NCBI RefSeq assembly: GCF_009727055.1
Contig: NC_052354.1
Coordinates: forward strand, 46,820,263 to 46,884,262
Direction of reading: 5' to 3'
From: Benincasa hispida
Lineage: Eukaryota > Streptophyta > Magnoliopsida > Cucurbitales > Cucurbitaceae
DNA: 64,000 nucleotides
Shown here: one piece after another, positions 23,881 to 35,522 of the stretch
Position numbering within the stretch: position 1 is the stretch's first letter
How the letters are laid out: each line of letters begins with the position of its first letter
The notes under the pieces: model-generated
What the model saw: the letters and a program-made list of their open reading frames with translations, nothing else
The model's database searches: none
What the model was told of the DNA's origin: nothing
Program-made: the position numbers and the translations under genes

Positions 23881-25970
23881 GGCCTTCACTTTATTTGATT
23901 CGGGCTCTAGTCATTCATTCATCTCTACAACATTTGCACAACATGCTCAATTAACATCAAAGCCCTTAGGCTACATTCTATTCGTAGCCACTCCTGCCGG
24001 AGTATCTATGTTGGCCCACTTAGTAGTAGAAAACTGTGAATTGTCAGTATCAGGACATAAACTAGGGGTGACCCTTATCATCCTAGACATAAGTGATTCC
24101 GACATAATACTAGGTATGGCTTGGTTAGCAGCAAACTATGCAAGCATAGATTGCCATAATAAAGAGGTCATATTCACCTTTCCAACAGGAACCAAGTTTA
24201 AGTTTAAGAGTTCTAATATACCATCAGCCCTAAGAATAATTTCAGCCTTAAAAACTAAACATTTGCTCAACTATGGGGCTTGGGCATATTTAGCAAGTGT
24301 AGTGGATTTACGAAACCAAACAGATGAAATTAAGGCCATTCCTGTAATAAGAGAATTTGAAGATGTATTCCCAGAAGAGCTACAAAGTTTACCACCTAGT
24401 CGAGAAATAGAATTTTATATAGATCTAATTCCCGGAGCTGAACCAATATCTAAATTACCATATAGAATGGCACCTGCGGAATTAAAAGAACTCAAAATAC
24501 AATTACAAGAATTTTTAAATAAAGGATTTATACGCCCCAGCGTGTCTCCATGGGGAGCACCTGTCTTATTTGTTAAGAAAAAGGATGGATCAATATGTTT
24601 ATGTATAGATTATCGGGAGTTGAATAAGTTGACAATAAAGAATAAGTACCCACTTCCACGTATTGATGACCTATTTGACCAATTACAAGGAGCCTCAGTA
24701 TTCTTCAAAATAGACTTACGATTTGGATATCATCAACTACGAATCAAGGAGTCTGATATACCCAAGACTACTTTCCGAACAAGATATGGGCATTATGAAT
24801 TCGTTGTGATGCCCTTTGGATTAACGAATGCCCTAGCAGCCTTCATGGCTCGATGAATAGAATTTTTAAGGACTATCTTGATAACTTCGTGATCGTATTT
24901 ATAGATGATATTTTGGTCTATTCCAAGTCTAAGGCAGAACATGAAAAACATATTAGGGACGTCCTTTCCATATTAAGAAATGAAAAGTTGTATGCCAAAT
25001 TCTCCAAAAGTGAGTTTTGGACATGACAAGTTGCCTACCTAGGGCATATTATAAAGCAAGAAGGAATCTCAGTGGATCCTGCTAAGACTGAAACAGTTAG
25101 CAGGTGACCTCGCCTAACAACAGTCAGTGAAGTGCGAAGCTTCCTTGGATTAGCAGGATATTATAGACGATTTGTGAAGAATTTCTCAAGTATAGCATTA
25201 CCCTTAACTAACCTCACCAAGAAGAATAATCCTTTTGTCTAGAATCAAGCATGTGAGCAAAGCTTCTAGGAACTAAAAGAAAAGTTGACCATAGCCCTTA
25301 TTCTCACGATACCTGACGGATCAGGGGGTTTAACTATGTACAGTGATGCATCGAAGAAGGGGCTTGGTTGTGTATTGATGCAACATGGAAAGGTAATAGC
25401 ATATGCTTCAAGACAACTAAAACCTTATGAACAAAATTATCCTGTTCATGACTTGAAGTTAGCTATCGTAGTCTTTGCCTTAAAGATATGGAGACATTAC
25501 TTATATGGGGAAAAATCCCAAATTTATGCGAATCATAAAAGCCTTAAGTACTTCTTTACCCAGAAAGAGTTAAATATGAGGCAACGAAGATGGTTAGAAT
25601 TAGTCAAAGACTATGACTGTGAGATCCTCTATCATCCAGGAAAAGCTAACATTGTTGCTGATACTCTTAACAGAAAGTCAACTCATATAGCAGCCCTAAG
25701 TACCATCTCCAAACACATAATGGATGACCTTGAAAGAGCTGAGATCTCACTAATACTAGAAACCTTCACAACTCAAATAGTACAGTTAATTGCAAGACCT
25801 GCATTAAGGCAACGGATAATTGATGCACAACAAATAGATAAATACCTAAAGATACAACTACAGTCAGAGAATGGAGAAATTAGTCAATTCTTTGCAGCCC
25901 CAAACTCTACACTCCTCCATCATGGACGTCTATGTGTACCAGATGATGAAGAAATCAAGAAGAACTATTG
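23881..25970 (+). pseudogene. Element G protease, RT and RNase H, broken
   Basis: The aspartic protease motif [12 protein letters not shown] lies at about 23893. Frame 24008-24856 covers the linker and RT fingers and palm ([21 protein letters not shown], then VMPFGLTNA). A frameshift after FMAR moves the frame; the catalytic box reads FIDDILVYS near 24900, so both aspartates survive. RNase H follows at 25285-25680 ([43 protein letters not shown]). Stops in between fall where relatives have R, W, W and Q (TGA or TAG; two near 25240 and 25268). Residue changes include the cysteine of VCIDYRE-type context kept but LRSGYHQ read as LRFGYHQ. Confidence 0.9.
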
Positions 25971-27256
25971 AAGGAAGCTTATGAATCATGCTTTTCAATA
26001 CATCCTAGGAGTACCAAAATGAATCGAGACTTGAAAGCACATTACTGCTGGTGTAACATGAAAAAGGATATAGCCGACTATGTAAGTAAATGTTTGGTTT
26101 GTCAATAGGTGAAAGCTCCATGGCAACGACACAAGGACTCCTCTAGCCTCTAAATGTTCCAGAATGGAAATGGGAGCATATTTCTATGGACTTCATCTCA
26201 GGACTCCCGAGAACTGTTGAAGGCTACAACATGATTTGGGTGATTGTCGATCGACTCACCAAATCAGCCCACTTCCTACCATGCAAGACTACTCACACTA
26301 CGGAAGCACTAGCTTAAATGTACTTAAAAGAGGTCATCCGGTTACATGGAATCCCAGTATCAATTGTTTCAAATCGAGACCCTCATTTCGTCTCCAAGTT
26401 CTGGAAAAGTTTGCAGAAAGCAATGGACACACAGCTAAATTTCAGCACAACCTTCTATCCACAAACTGATGGCCAAACAAAACGAGTTAATCAAATCCTA
26501 GAAGACATGTTGAGGTCATGTGCCTTGGATTTTATTGGAGCATGGGATTCACAGATACATCTTATAGAATTTGCTTATAATAATAGTTATCAGGCGACAA
26601 TTGGTATGGCTCCCTTCGAAGCCTTATACGGAAAGAAATGCAGATCCCCTGTACATTGGGATGAAGTTGGGGAGCGAACACTACTAGGGCCTGAATTGGT
26701 GTAGAAAACATCAGAGTCAATTAAGCTAATTCGGGAAAGAATGCGAACAGCTCAAAGTAGACAGAAGAGTTATGCTGATAACCGTAAAAAAGAGTTGGAA
26801 TTCAAAGTAGGAGATCACATATTTCTAAAGGTACCACCAATGAAAGGCATTATGCGTTTCGGACGAAAAGGCAAACTTAGCCCCCGCTTTATTGGAGCCT
26901 TTGAAATATTAAAACGTATTGGCCAAGTAGCTTATCGATTAGCATTACCACTTACCCTTTCTACAATACATAATGTCTTTCATGTATTGATGCTTCGAAA
27001 ATACGTGTTTGACCCATCACATGTAATAAATTATGAACCTCTATAAATAAGTGAAAACTTGGAATATGAAGAGACTCCAGTTTGCATCCTAGCAAGAGAG
27101 AAGAAGTCACTTCGTAATCGGAAAATAAGTTTAGTGAAGGTTCTCTGGAGAAATCAGCAAGTAGAAGAAGCTACATGGGAATGGGAAGAAGAGATGAAAG
27201 TCAAATACCCTTATTTGTTTAAGAACCAAAAAACTTTCGAGGACGAAAGTTTTTAA
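25971..27256 (+). pseudogene. Element G integrase and chromodomain-like tail, broken
   Basis: Segments of the zinc-binding region (CNMKKDIADYVSKCLVCQ), DDE core and GPF/chromodomain tail are recognisable but split among frames 26318-26704, 26741-27046 and 27059-27256. The first catalytic aspartate survives (SMDFISGLP). The second motif reads VSNRDPHF where the family has VSDRD, and the glutamate motif reads DGQTKRV where the family has an acidic residue (D to N, E to K). The tail, SLVKVLWRNQQVEEATWEWE, is the chromodomain-type end that targets chromoviruses to heterochromatin. The element would not integrate on its own. Confidence 0.9.
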
Positions 27257-27267
27257 GGGGGGAAGAA
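27255..27267 (+). other. Element G polypurine tract
   Basis: AAGGGGGGAAGAA directly precedes the LTR start TGTAAC at 27268. It marks the true 3' end of the internal region. Confidence 0.88.
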
Positions 27268-29167
27268 TGTAACAACCCAAATTTGTACCCATACACTATA
27301 GGAAATTAAATGTCAAATGTTAAGCAGAACGAAATTTTATTTAAGGAGGTAGTAAATGTAAGACCCGTACTCTAATTTAGAAAGCAGGAAAAGAAATAAA
27401 ATATATAATTAAGAATGAAAAATATATAAACTTAATAGGAAAATCGGGTGGAAATTTATAATTGAAAAAAAATAATAAATTTATTAATTATCCAAAAATA
27501 ATGAATAAGGGGGCAAAATCAGGGAGGATTAATTAGAAGTTGGACGCTAGCTAATTCAGGAGACAAAGGGCAGTAAATAACTTTTTGTTTAGGCGTTGCT
27601 CATTGGAAGAATTGGAGGTGAATTAATTGCCCATATACTCTTAAAATTTGAAAGAGTTAAAAAGGGGAAGTGGAATCCACAAGTAGTGAAGGCAACCCAC
27701 GCGTGAAAACTAGCGAGATTGGAGAGAAAATTGGAGAGAGCGAGATTCTCAGTGAGATAGTGGGAGAGAGCAGAAGCCACGAGAGTGAGAGCGAGAGCCA
27801 CGAGAGCCACGAGAGCCAAACCAGCGAGAGTGAGAGTCACGAGAGCCAAACTAGTGAGAAAGTTGGAGAGAGCGAGATTCTGAGAACAGAAAGAGCGAGG
27901 GACATAAGCGTGGATTATGCGTTGAATTTGGCCACAATCTTATATATTATACATGGAGAACCCTAAAATGGAATACAAACAAAGGTTGATGACGTAAGGG
28001 CAAACGTTAGCCAAAATTAGGTGTCTTATTAAGAGAAATTCTTAAACCTAAGTAATTTTAAAGAAGCCATTTGTAGGATGAATTGTTACATAGAGAAGAG
28101 CTGGAAACGGCTATAAATAGGAGGCTTTAGGCTGGAAGTTAAAGGGATTCTCAAACAAAACTCAGTAGTAAAAATCGTGTGAAAAGGGTGAAGTAATTCT
28201 GTTAGTTAGAAGGAGGAAACGCAAGAGAAGTGCTGCCTAAATTTCCTTCTAATTTAAGAGGGAAAGCTCTACTGATTAAACCATAAGGAATAATAAGGAA
28301 TAACTAGGATCGCAATCAAGGTAAGTAGTTTATCTCACCCTCTCTTTAAGTGTTTCATGGTAGTGTGCCTTTAATATGTTGCATAATTATGTTATTGTTA
28401 TGTTGCATTACATGTTTAAAATACGTTTATCGACAAAGGACCCCATGCATTATGTTTGTTCATAATATTAAATTTTAATTAGATAAAGGTTATGCTTCTA
28501 GGGCTAGTAGAGCATATATGGTTGCACCCCTCTAGACCCAATTCTATGTCAAAATTATGCTAGGGACTAACAGGGTATGTATGGTTGCACCCCTCTAGTC
28601 CAATCTTACGTTTATGTTAATGGTTGATGTTGGATGCAACTCTGGCCCTACTGACTGCATAACTCGCTAATCATCAGATGGGTTAATTTCCGCCTAAGTC
28701 TTCATCTTTCTATCAGGGCGGAGAAATTTACGTTAGAAGCATAACCGACCACCACATGTTATTATATGTTTTCGGTCCCAATCATATGTTTTCAGGACAT
28801 GTTGCATGTGATTGTGCATTTGGTCACTACCCTATGTGAGATCTACTTACTGGGTATATTATATACTCATCCTATTTTTACAGACTTTTAGGTAAGAACA
28901 CAGCGTAGGTGGTAGAACTGGACATCGCTCAAATGGCCAACCATCAAACTCACTATTATAGGCATATGCATTTTTGTATCACTACACTAATGTTTTATGG
29001 ATCCTGGTGTTTTGTAAAATAAACTTTTTATATAGTTTTCTACCTAATTAATAAAATCTTAGATATGTTCTTTTGAGATTTTTGCCAAAACTCATCTCAT
29101 GATAGAAAAGTCTAAGTATGCATGTCGTAGCAGGCAGACCATAATATGTAAGGATCCGGTCGTTACA
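27268..29167 (+). repeat. Element G second LTR; only 27268-28720 probably belongs here
   Basis: It starts TGTAACAACCC after the polypurine tract, as a 3' LTR should. Up to 28720 it differs from the 5' LTR at scattered sites. From 28721 it appears identical to the 5' LTR and then runs on through a primer site into internal sequence, which a 3' LTR cannot do unless a tandem element follows. The genuine end of this LTR is probably 32041-32378. Confidence 0.75.
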
Positions 29168-31855
29168 GTTTGGTATCAGAGCATTTGAGCCAATTAGGCT
29201 CTACTAATTAGAAGAGTCGGGTGTTTGATGGTTCGGCTTGTTAAGTGATGCCCAAAGTTATGCCAAATACGCTAGTAAGTGGAATTTTTCAAACAAGTAA
29301 TTTAGTAAACATAAGATATGAGTTAAAAAAAATTAAAATTAGATTGCTTCCTTATTATGAAAATAAAATGTGTGTACCAGATGCCACCACAAAGAGCTCC
29401 AACACGACGAGGCAGACCTTGAAGTGAATCCACAAGGGATCAAAATCAAGGACATAGACAGACACCTTACGTGTTACTTACACCAGATGCGTTACGAATA
29501 CTAATACAAAATATGAGTAATAGAAACACAATGTCGTTCACCACACCAATAACCAACGATACAAATGACTTGAATATCATTCGAGAATTTAGGAAGTTCA
29601 ATCCTTCAACATTTGATGGATCATCTGTGGATCCAATTATAGCAAATAATTGGATAACAGAAATAGAAACTATTTTCCGCCATATGAACATCCCAGAAGA
29701 ACAGAAAGTAAATTGTGCCACCTTTATGTTAAGAGGCGATGCAAAGTTCTGGTGGGAATCCACACAAAGAACAATCAAAAGTTCAGTCTCATGGTAACAA
29801 TTCAATCAGGCTTTTTACAACAAGTATTTCCCTTTGATAGTGAAATATCAAAAGGAAGTGGAATTTCTTAATCTTCATTAAGAGAACATGTCGGTGGCAG
29901 AGTATGAACGGAAATTTGATCACTTGTCCCACTTTGTCCCTCGACTAGTGGACACAGAAGAGAAGAAGGTGGAAAGGTTTATTTGGCGATTAAGAGAAGG
30001 CATTCGAGGCATTGTTACTGCTTTTCGACACAAAGAGTATTCTCTTGCCCTCGAGTCGGCCTTACTCATAGAAGTAGATCTTGCGGTCAAAACCTCAAAT
30101 TCTGAACGAGGATTCATGCCAAATCAAAAAAGGAAATTCACCCAACAAGGCTTCCAATGTTCACAACGCCAAGCAAAGATTTCCTAAAGCACTCAGGGCG
30201 TACAGTCACAATAAGAGAGTCGAACATTCACATATCCTAAGTGTAGAAATTGTGGAAAACACCATCAGGGGCAATGTCTTCGGAACTTAGGGGTGTGTTT
30301 CAACTGTGGCCAGACGGGTCACTATGCAAAGGCTTGCCCAAAGCCCATCAACCAAGTATCAACTGCCCCGACCACCCAGCCTACTAGTAACAAGGTTACC
30401 CAACAACATAAAGGACGAGTGTTTGCTGTTACACGTCAAGAAACAGAGGATCAAGATGCAGTTGTTACAGGTACATTACCCATCCTTGGGTATTAGGCCT
30501 TCACTTTATTTGATTCGGGCTCTAGTCATTCATTCATCTCTACAACATTTGCACAACATGCTCAATTAACATCAAAGCCCTTAGGCTACATTCTATTCGT
30601 AGCCACTCCTGCCGGAGTATCTATGTTGGCCCACTTAGTAGTAGAAAACTGTGAATTGTCAGTATCAGGACATAAACTAGGGGTGACCCTTATCATCCTA
30701 GACATAAGTGATTCCGACATAATACTAGGTATGGCTTGGTTAGCAGCAAACTATGCAAGCATAGATTGCCATAATAAAGAGGTCATATTCACCTTTCCAA
30801 CAGGAACCAAGTTTAAGTTTAAGAGTTCTAATATACCATCAGCCCTAAGAATAATTTCAGCCTTAAAAACTAAACATTTGCTCAACTATGGGGCTTGGGC
30901 ATATTTAGCAAGTGTAGTGGATTTACGAAACCAAACAGATGAAATTAAGGCCATTCCTGTAATAAGAGAATTTGAAGATGTATTCCCAGAAGAGCTACAA
31001 AGTTTACCACCTAGTCGAGAAATAGAATTTTATATAGATCTAATTCCCGGAGCTGAACCAATATCTAAATTACCATATAGAATGGCACCTGCGGAATTAA
31101 AAGAACTCAAAATACAATTACAAGAATTTTTAAATAAAGGATTTATACGCCCCAGCGTGTCTCCATGGGGAGCACCTGTCTTATTTGTTAAGAAAAAGGA
31201 TGGATCAATATGTTTATGTATAGATTATCGGGAGTTGAATAAGTTGACAATAAAGAATAAGTACCCACTTCCACGTATTGATGACCTATTTGACCAATTA
31301 CAAGGAGCCTCAGTATTCTTCAAAATAGACTTACGATTTGGATATCATCAACTACGAATCAAGGAGTCTGATATACCCAAGACTACTTTCCGAACAAGAT
31401 ATGGGCATTATGAATTCGTTGTGATGCCCTTTGGATTAACGAATGCCCTAGCAGCCTTCATGGCTCGATGAATAGAATTTTTAAGGACTATCTTGATAAC
31501 TTCGTGATCGTATTTATAGATGATATTTTGGTCTATTCCAAGTCTAAGGCAGAACATGAAAAACATATTAGGGACGTCCTTTCCATATTAAGAAATGAAA
31601 AGTTGTATGCCAAATTCTCCAAAAGTGAGTTTTGGACATGACAAGTTGCCTACCTAGGGCATATTATAAAGCAAGAAGGAATCTCAGTGGATCCTGCTAA
31701 GACTGAAACAGTTAGCAGGTGACCTCGCCTAACAACAGTCAGTGAAGTGCGAAGCTTCCTTGGATTAGCAGGATATTATAGACGATTTGTGAAGAATTTC
31801 TCAAGTATAGCATTACCCTTAACTAACCTCACCAAGAAGAATAATCCTTTTGTCT
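28721..31855 (+). repeat. 3,135-bp copy of 22106-25240 (likely assembly artefact)
   Basis: The constant offset is 6,615 bp, and every translated frame in it, including stops and frameshifts, is the same in both copies. It contains the LTR tail, primer site and gag, protease and part of RT, and stops at an N run. The identity contrasts with the diverged LTR part just upstream. A recent tandem duplication is the alternative. Confidence 0.75.
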
Positions 31856-32040
31856 NNNNNNNNNNNNNNNNNNNNNNNNNNNNNNNNNNNNNNNNNNNNN
31901 NNNNNNNNNNNNNNNNNNNNNNNNNNNNNNNNNNNNNNNNNNNNNNNNNNNNNNNNNNNNNNNNNNNNNNNNNNNNNNNNNNNNNNNNNNNNNNNNNNNN
32001 NNNNNNNNNNNNNNNNNNNNNNNNNNNNNNNNNNNNNNNN
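31856..32040. other. Assembly gap, 185 N
   Basis: A run of N. If 28721-31855 is spurious, only about 110 bp of LTR (equivalent to 22106-22215) is missing between 28720 and 32041. ORFs translated through the Ns are meaningless. Confidence 0.99.
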
Positions 32041-32378
32041 CCTATGTGAGAACTACTTACTGGGTATATTATATACTCATCCTATTTTTACAGACTTTGT
32101 AGGTAAGGACACAACATAGGTGGCAGAACTGGACGTCGCTCAAATGGCCAACCATCAAACTCACTATTATAGGCATATGCATTTTTATATCATTACGCTA
32201 ATGTTTTATGGATCCTGGTGTTTTGTAAAATAAACTTTTTATATGATTTTCTACATAATTAATAAAATCTTAGATATGTTCTTTTGAGATTGTTGCCAAA
32301 ACTCATCTCATGATATAAAAGTCTAAGTATGCATGTCGTAGCGCTCGGACCATAATATGTAAGGATCCGGTCGTTACA
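32041..32378 (+). repeat. Element G 3' LTR terminal part
   Basis: It aligns with 22216-22552 of the 5' LTR at roughly 95% and ends GTCGTTACA, followed by the TAGAT duplication. Its divergence matches that of 27268-28720 from the 5' LTR, as expected if the two are one LTR. Confidence 0.9.
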
Positions 32379-33416
32379 TAGATAATCCATTTCTATGGTG
32401 GAGTTAATAATACAACTTTTCTTTATACTCCTTAATATTATAACTCATTCATTTAGAGTGAACACTGATCTCAAAGTTGATTTCTTTAAATTAATATCGA
32501 TTTGAAAATCAGAATCAGTGTATCCTGTAAGGATCGGATCCTTAGCATCATACAAAAGCATATAGTCCCTTATTCTCCGAAGATACTTGAGGATGTTCTT
32601 AATAGTAGTCCAATGATCATATCCAGGATTGGATTGAAACCTATTGATTATTCCAACTGCATAGCATATGTCTGGGCGTGTACACAACATGACATACATT
32701 AAACTCTGAACTACTGATGCATAAGGAATTTGTTTCATAACCTCAACTTCTTGAGGTGTCTTAGGAACTATTCCTTGGACAGACGAATCCCATGTCTGAA
32801 AGGTAAGAAACCTCTCTTGGAATTTTGCATCTTATATTTAGACAACATCTTGTCTATATAAGATGCCTGAGATAAGACTAGCATTTTGTTCTTGCGATTC
32901 CAAACTATTTGGATTCCAATAACGTATTGAGCATCTCCTGAATATTTCATTTGAAACCGTGATGCTAGTAATCTTTTAACATCAGCAAGGAATCCTACGC
33001 CCCAATGAGTAGGATATCATCAACATATAATACCAGAAAGGTTACAGTATTGTTGACAATTTTCTTGTAAACAAGGTTCGTCAATGTTATGTTCAAAGTC
33101 AGCAGATTCGATCGTAGTGTCAAATCTTATATTTCAGGATTGAGATGCTTGTTTCAATCCATAAATAGATTGTTTGAGCTTGCAAACCTTTTGCTTTTGA
33201 CCCTGTTTAATGAATCCCTTAGCTGAGACATATAGATACTCTCTTCAAGATAGCGATTCAAAAAGGTTGTCTTGATATCCATTTACCTCATAAAAGGCAG
33301 CAATGGATAAACATATTGTAATTGACTTAATCATAGCAATCATAGAGAAACTAGTTTCTTCATAGTCCACCCCTCTTTTTGGGTAAACCCTTTTGTCACG
33401 AGTCAAGCTTTCTAGG
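32379..33416 (-). pseudogene. Element C RT and RNase H, middle fragment
   Basis: It continues the RNase H interrupted at 20670. Frames 32445-32738 (RPDICYAVGIINRFQSNPGYDHW, YTDSDFQID) and 32768-32950 (GDAQYVIGIQIV, SKYKMQNSKRG) parallel element A residues. The catalytic YVDD box is intact at about 33010-33030. It ends in mid-RT at 33416, where LTR B starts. Frameshifts between segments make it non-functional. Confidence 0.88.
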
Positions 33417-35507
33417 TGAAGGAAATCGAACCGAGGATTTCCATGAGCAGGGGAAAGATCGTTTCAAATTTCATTCGTATTTAAACATAAACAATTACAA
33501 CACACAAACAGAAACTACCAGGCTATGCACAATACGAAATTACAACATGGTTTTAATAAGACCAAGGGATAGAATTATCATACATTTGAAGACTCATCTT
33601 CAAACACCCTCGATCATGAACACTCGTACAATTAGCAAAACAGTAATCATGAGTGCTCGAACACTACGACTGGTACACTGCACGATTAACACGACCGCAA
33701 ACACAGCGATCTCCAAGATCACGAACACAACGAACGACCTCCAAAAACCTCGAACTATGTCGAGTTGAGTACGACACCACCGTAATGGCTACCTTGGTAT
33801 TCTCGGTATGAGAATCCAGAAGTATGGACTCTGTGTGGACTTGGTTAGAGGACGAGATTGGAGGAAGAACAATTGTGTAAACGATTGAGCAAGTGGGAGA
33901 TGACAAGTCTATCGTATAGATGATGCCCAATCGTTTAGAAGAAGCTTTGCGATCGTTTAGGAAAAGCTCCGCGATCGTTTAGCTATCGGGCAGCTGAGTG
34001 ACTATTGTGTAGTGTCACTCCACGATCGTATAGTCTCTTCTTCAGCTATAGTTTAGAATCTAATCCACTTGATAGCCAATCATGAGTAATTTTCGAGAAT
34101 AGCAATTTTCTCAAATCTTTTATAAATTTAGGAAAACATTCTTCCTTTTCTCTGATGGTTACCATAAAAGTACCAATAACCTCCCAGTCAATTTGTTATT
34201 AGAGAAAAAGAGATAATTATCCAATAATTAATATTATTATAAATATATATGATAACCAACTTATAATAGTATATTTATGATCTATAGTTTTAATATTTCA
34301 TCTTATGAAACATATAAACCATAGCTCTTTTTCTATTTCATGGTACTTAATGTAAATGAGATTTATATTAATCCTCCACTTGATGTATCTCATACATCAA
34401 ACCGATCATATCATATATAATCGAATTACCTCTTGTCAATTTGAACATTTCAAATCAACACCAAGAACTATTTCTCAACTTGAATCCATTGAGCTACCAA
34501 GGGGATCTTATGGACCTGTAGCTCGAAGCTCCAATGGTACGTGAATAACCGATTAAACTCTTTAGTCACGGGATCTACCATCCGTTAACTGCCAGACACT
34601 CCACTGAAGACTGACAGTTGAAGTCTCCTTATTACAGATATATTATGTGTCCATGTCAACCAATCAACAGTGTGATAACCCTTCACAAATCACTCGTAAG
34701 TACAGATGGGCCAATAACCGTTATGCCCCTGTAGTTACATCTAACTCCTTAAGTACCACCGATCCCTCTAATGAACATAAGTCATAGTCCTACTATGATT
34801 GAGTCCTCTCTTCCAAAGAGAAGTTGTGGCTACTATGTTCAAGCCCTGGAATCGGCCCTTAAGGGAGCAATCTATCTACTTACCCCTACTTTAGGGAAGG
34901 AGTGAATTCCATCTTGTGTAACTGAGTTTCTATCTCCCAAATCAGACAAATCTCCAAAAAGGTAGGCATGTTGAGTTGGCAATCTGGCCACTTTCACAAA
35001 TACTAATCAAAGGATCGCCCTCAAAGGAAGGAGTTCCCAAAACACTCAGGATTGAGGTCATGTCACCTATGGTCGTTTAGGTGAGATGTAAGTCTCAAGT
35101 ATCAACGGTGTTATATACAGAGACGAATAATCTCGAGGTCTGGTCTTATACAAACTCTTTGTATAAGACACCCTCGCTCACATGTCTCCACATGAATGGT
35201 CAGGATCTACCATCTGTAATGGTTCACAACGCTTACAAACCTCTACAAAGCGGGTCGTATCTGTAATGTCACCAGGATCAGGTATCCCTCCTTAATCCTT
35301 ATACTACAGACCTGATTAAGTTATCACTTAAGGCATGATCCACTTATAAATCTCATATACATGCTTAAGTTTACATATAATAACCATAGAGCTTTGTTTA
35401 TTGGATATGAGTAAATGCCAAATAAAATAACTCTTATTTTATTCATAACAACGTGTATATATTCTAAACTACGAGACTCCGAGAGAATTAGGACACCAAT
35501 CCCAATA
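33417..35507 (-). repeat. Element B 3' LTR
   Basis: 2,091 bp, from TGAAGGAAATCG to CCAATCCCAATA, next to the polypurine tract. It matches 43958-45314 plus 47253-47984, which gives about the same length once D2 is removed. Confidence 0.9.
33890..34070. repeat. CGATCGTTTAG-type motif cluster in LTR B
   Basis: At least six close variants of CGATCGTTTAG (for example at about 33939, 33961 and 33979), including CGATCGTATAG and CTATCGTATAG, occur within about 180 bp. The same cluster occurs in the partner LTR (about 44440-44620) and in LTRs D1 (about 40920-41110) and D2 (about 45700-45920). No function is known to me. Confidence 0.65.
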
Positions 35508-35522
35508 ATCTCCCACTTGTCC
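35508..35522 (-). other. Element B polypurine tract
   Basis: The minus strand reads GGACAAGTGGGAGAT directly before the LTR start, sharing the AAGTGGGAG core with elements A and C. Confidence 0.7.

Larger units (their letters stand above)
20671..32378 (+). mobile_element. Element G: Ty3/Gypsy chromovirus inserted in element C
   Basis: LTRs begin TGTAAC and end GTTACA. A tRNA-Met primer site, gag with zinc knuckles, protease, RT, RNase H, integrase, chromodomain-like tail and polypurine tract follow in Gypsy order. TAGAT flanks the whole interval. As assembled it contains a third LTR and a partial second internal region (28721-31855) plus a gap; I read these as a misassembly, so the real element is probably about 8.5 kb. 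The long LTRs and C-terminal chromodomain suggest the Tekay/Del group. Many stops make it non-autonomous. Confidence 0.93.

Noticed and set aside
31747..32119. ORFs across the N gap
   Set aside because: The translations consist largely of unknown residues spanning an assembly gap.
27268..32378. True tandem array of two Gypsy elements
   Set aside because: Not excluded, but disfavoured: identical internal blocks beside diverged LTRs, an adjacent gap, and a simple single-element solution with TAGAT duplications.
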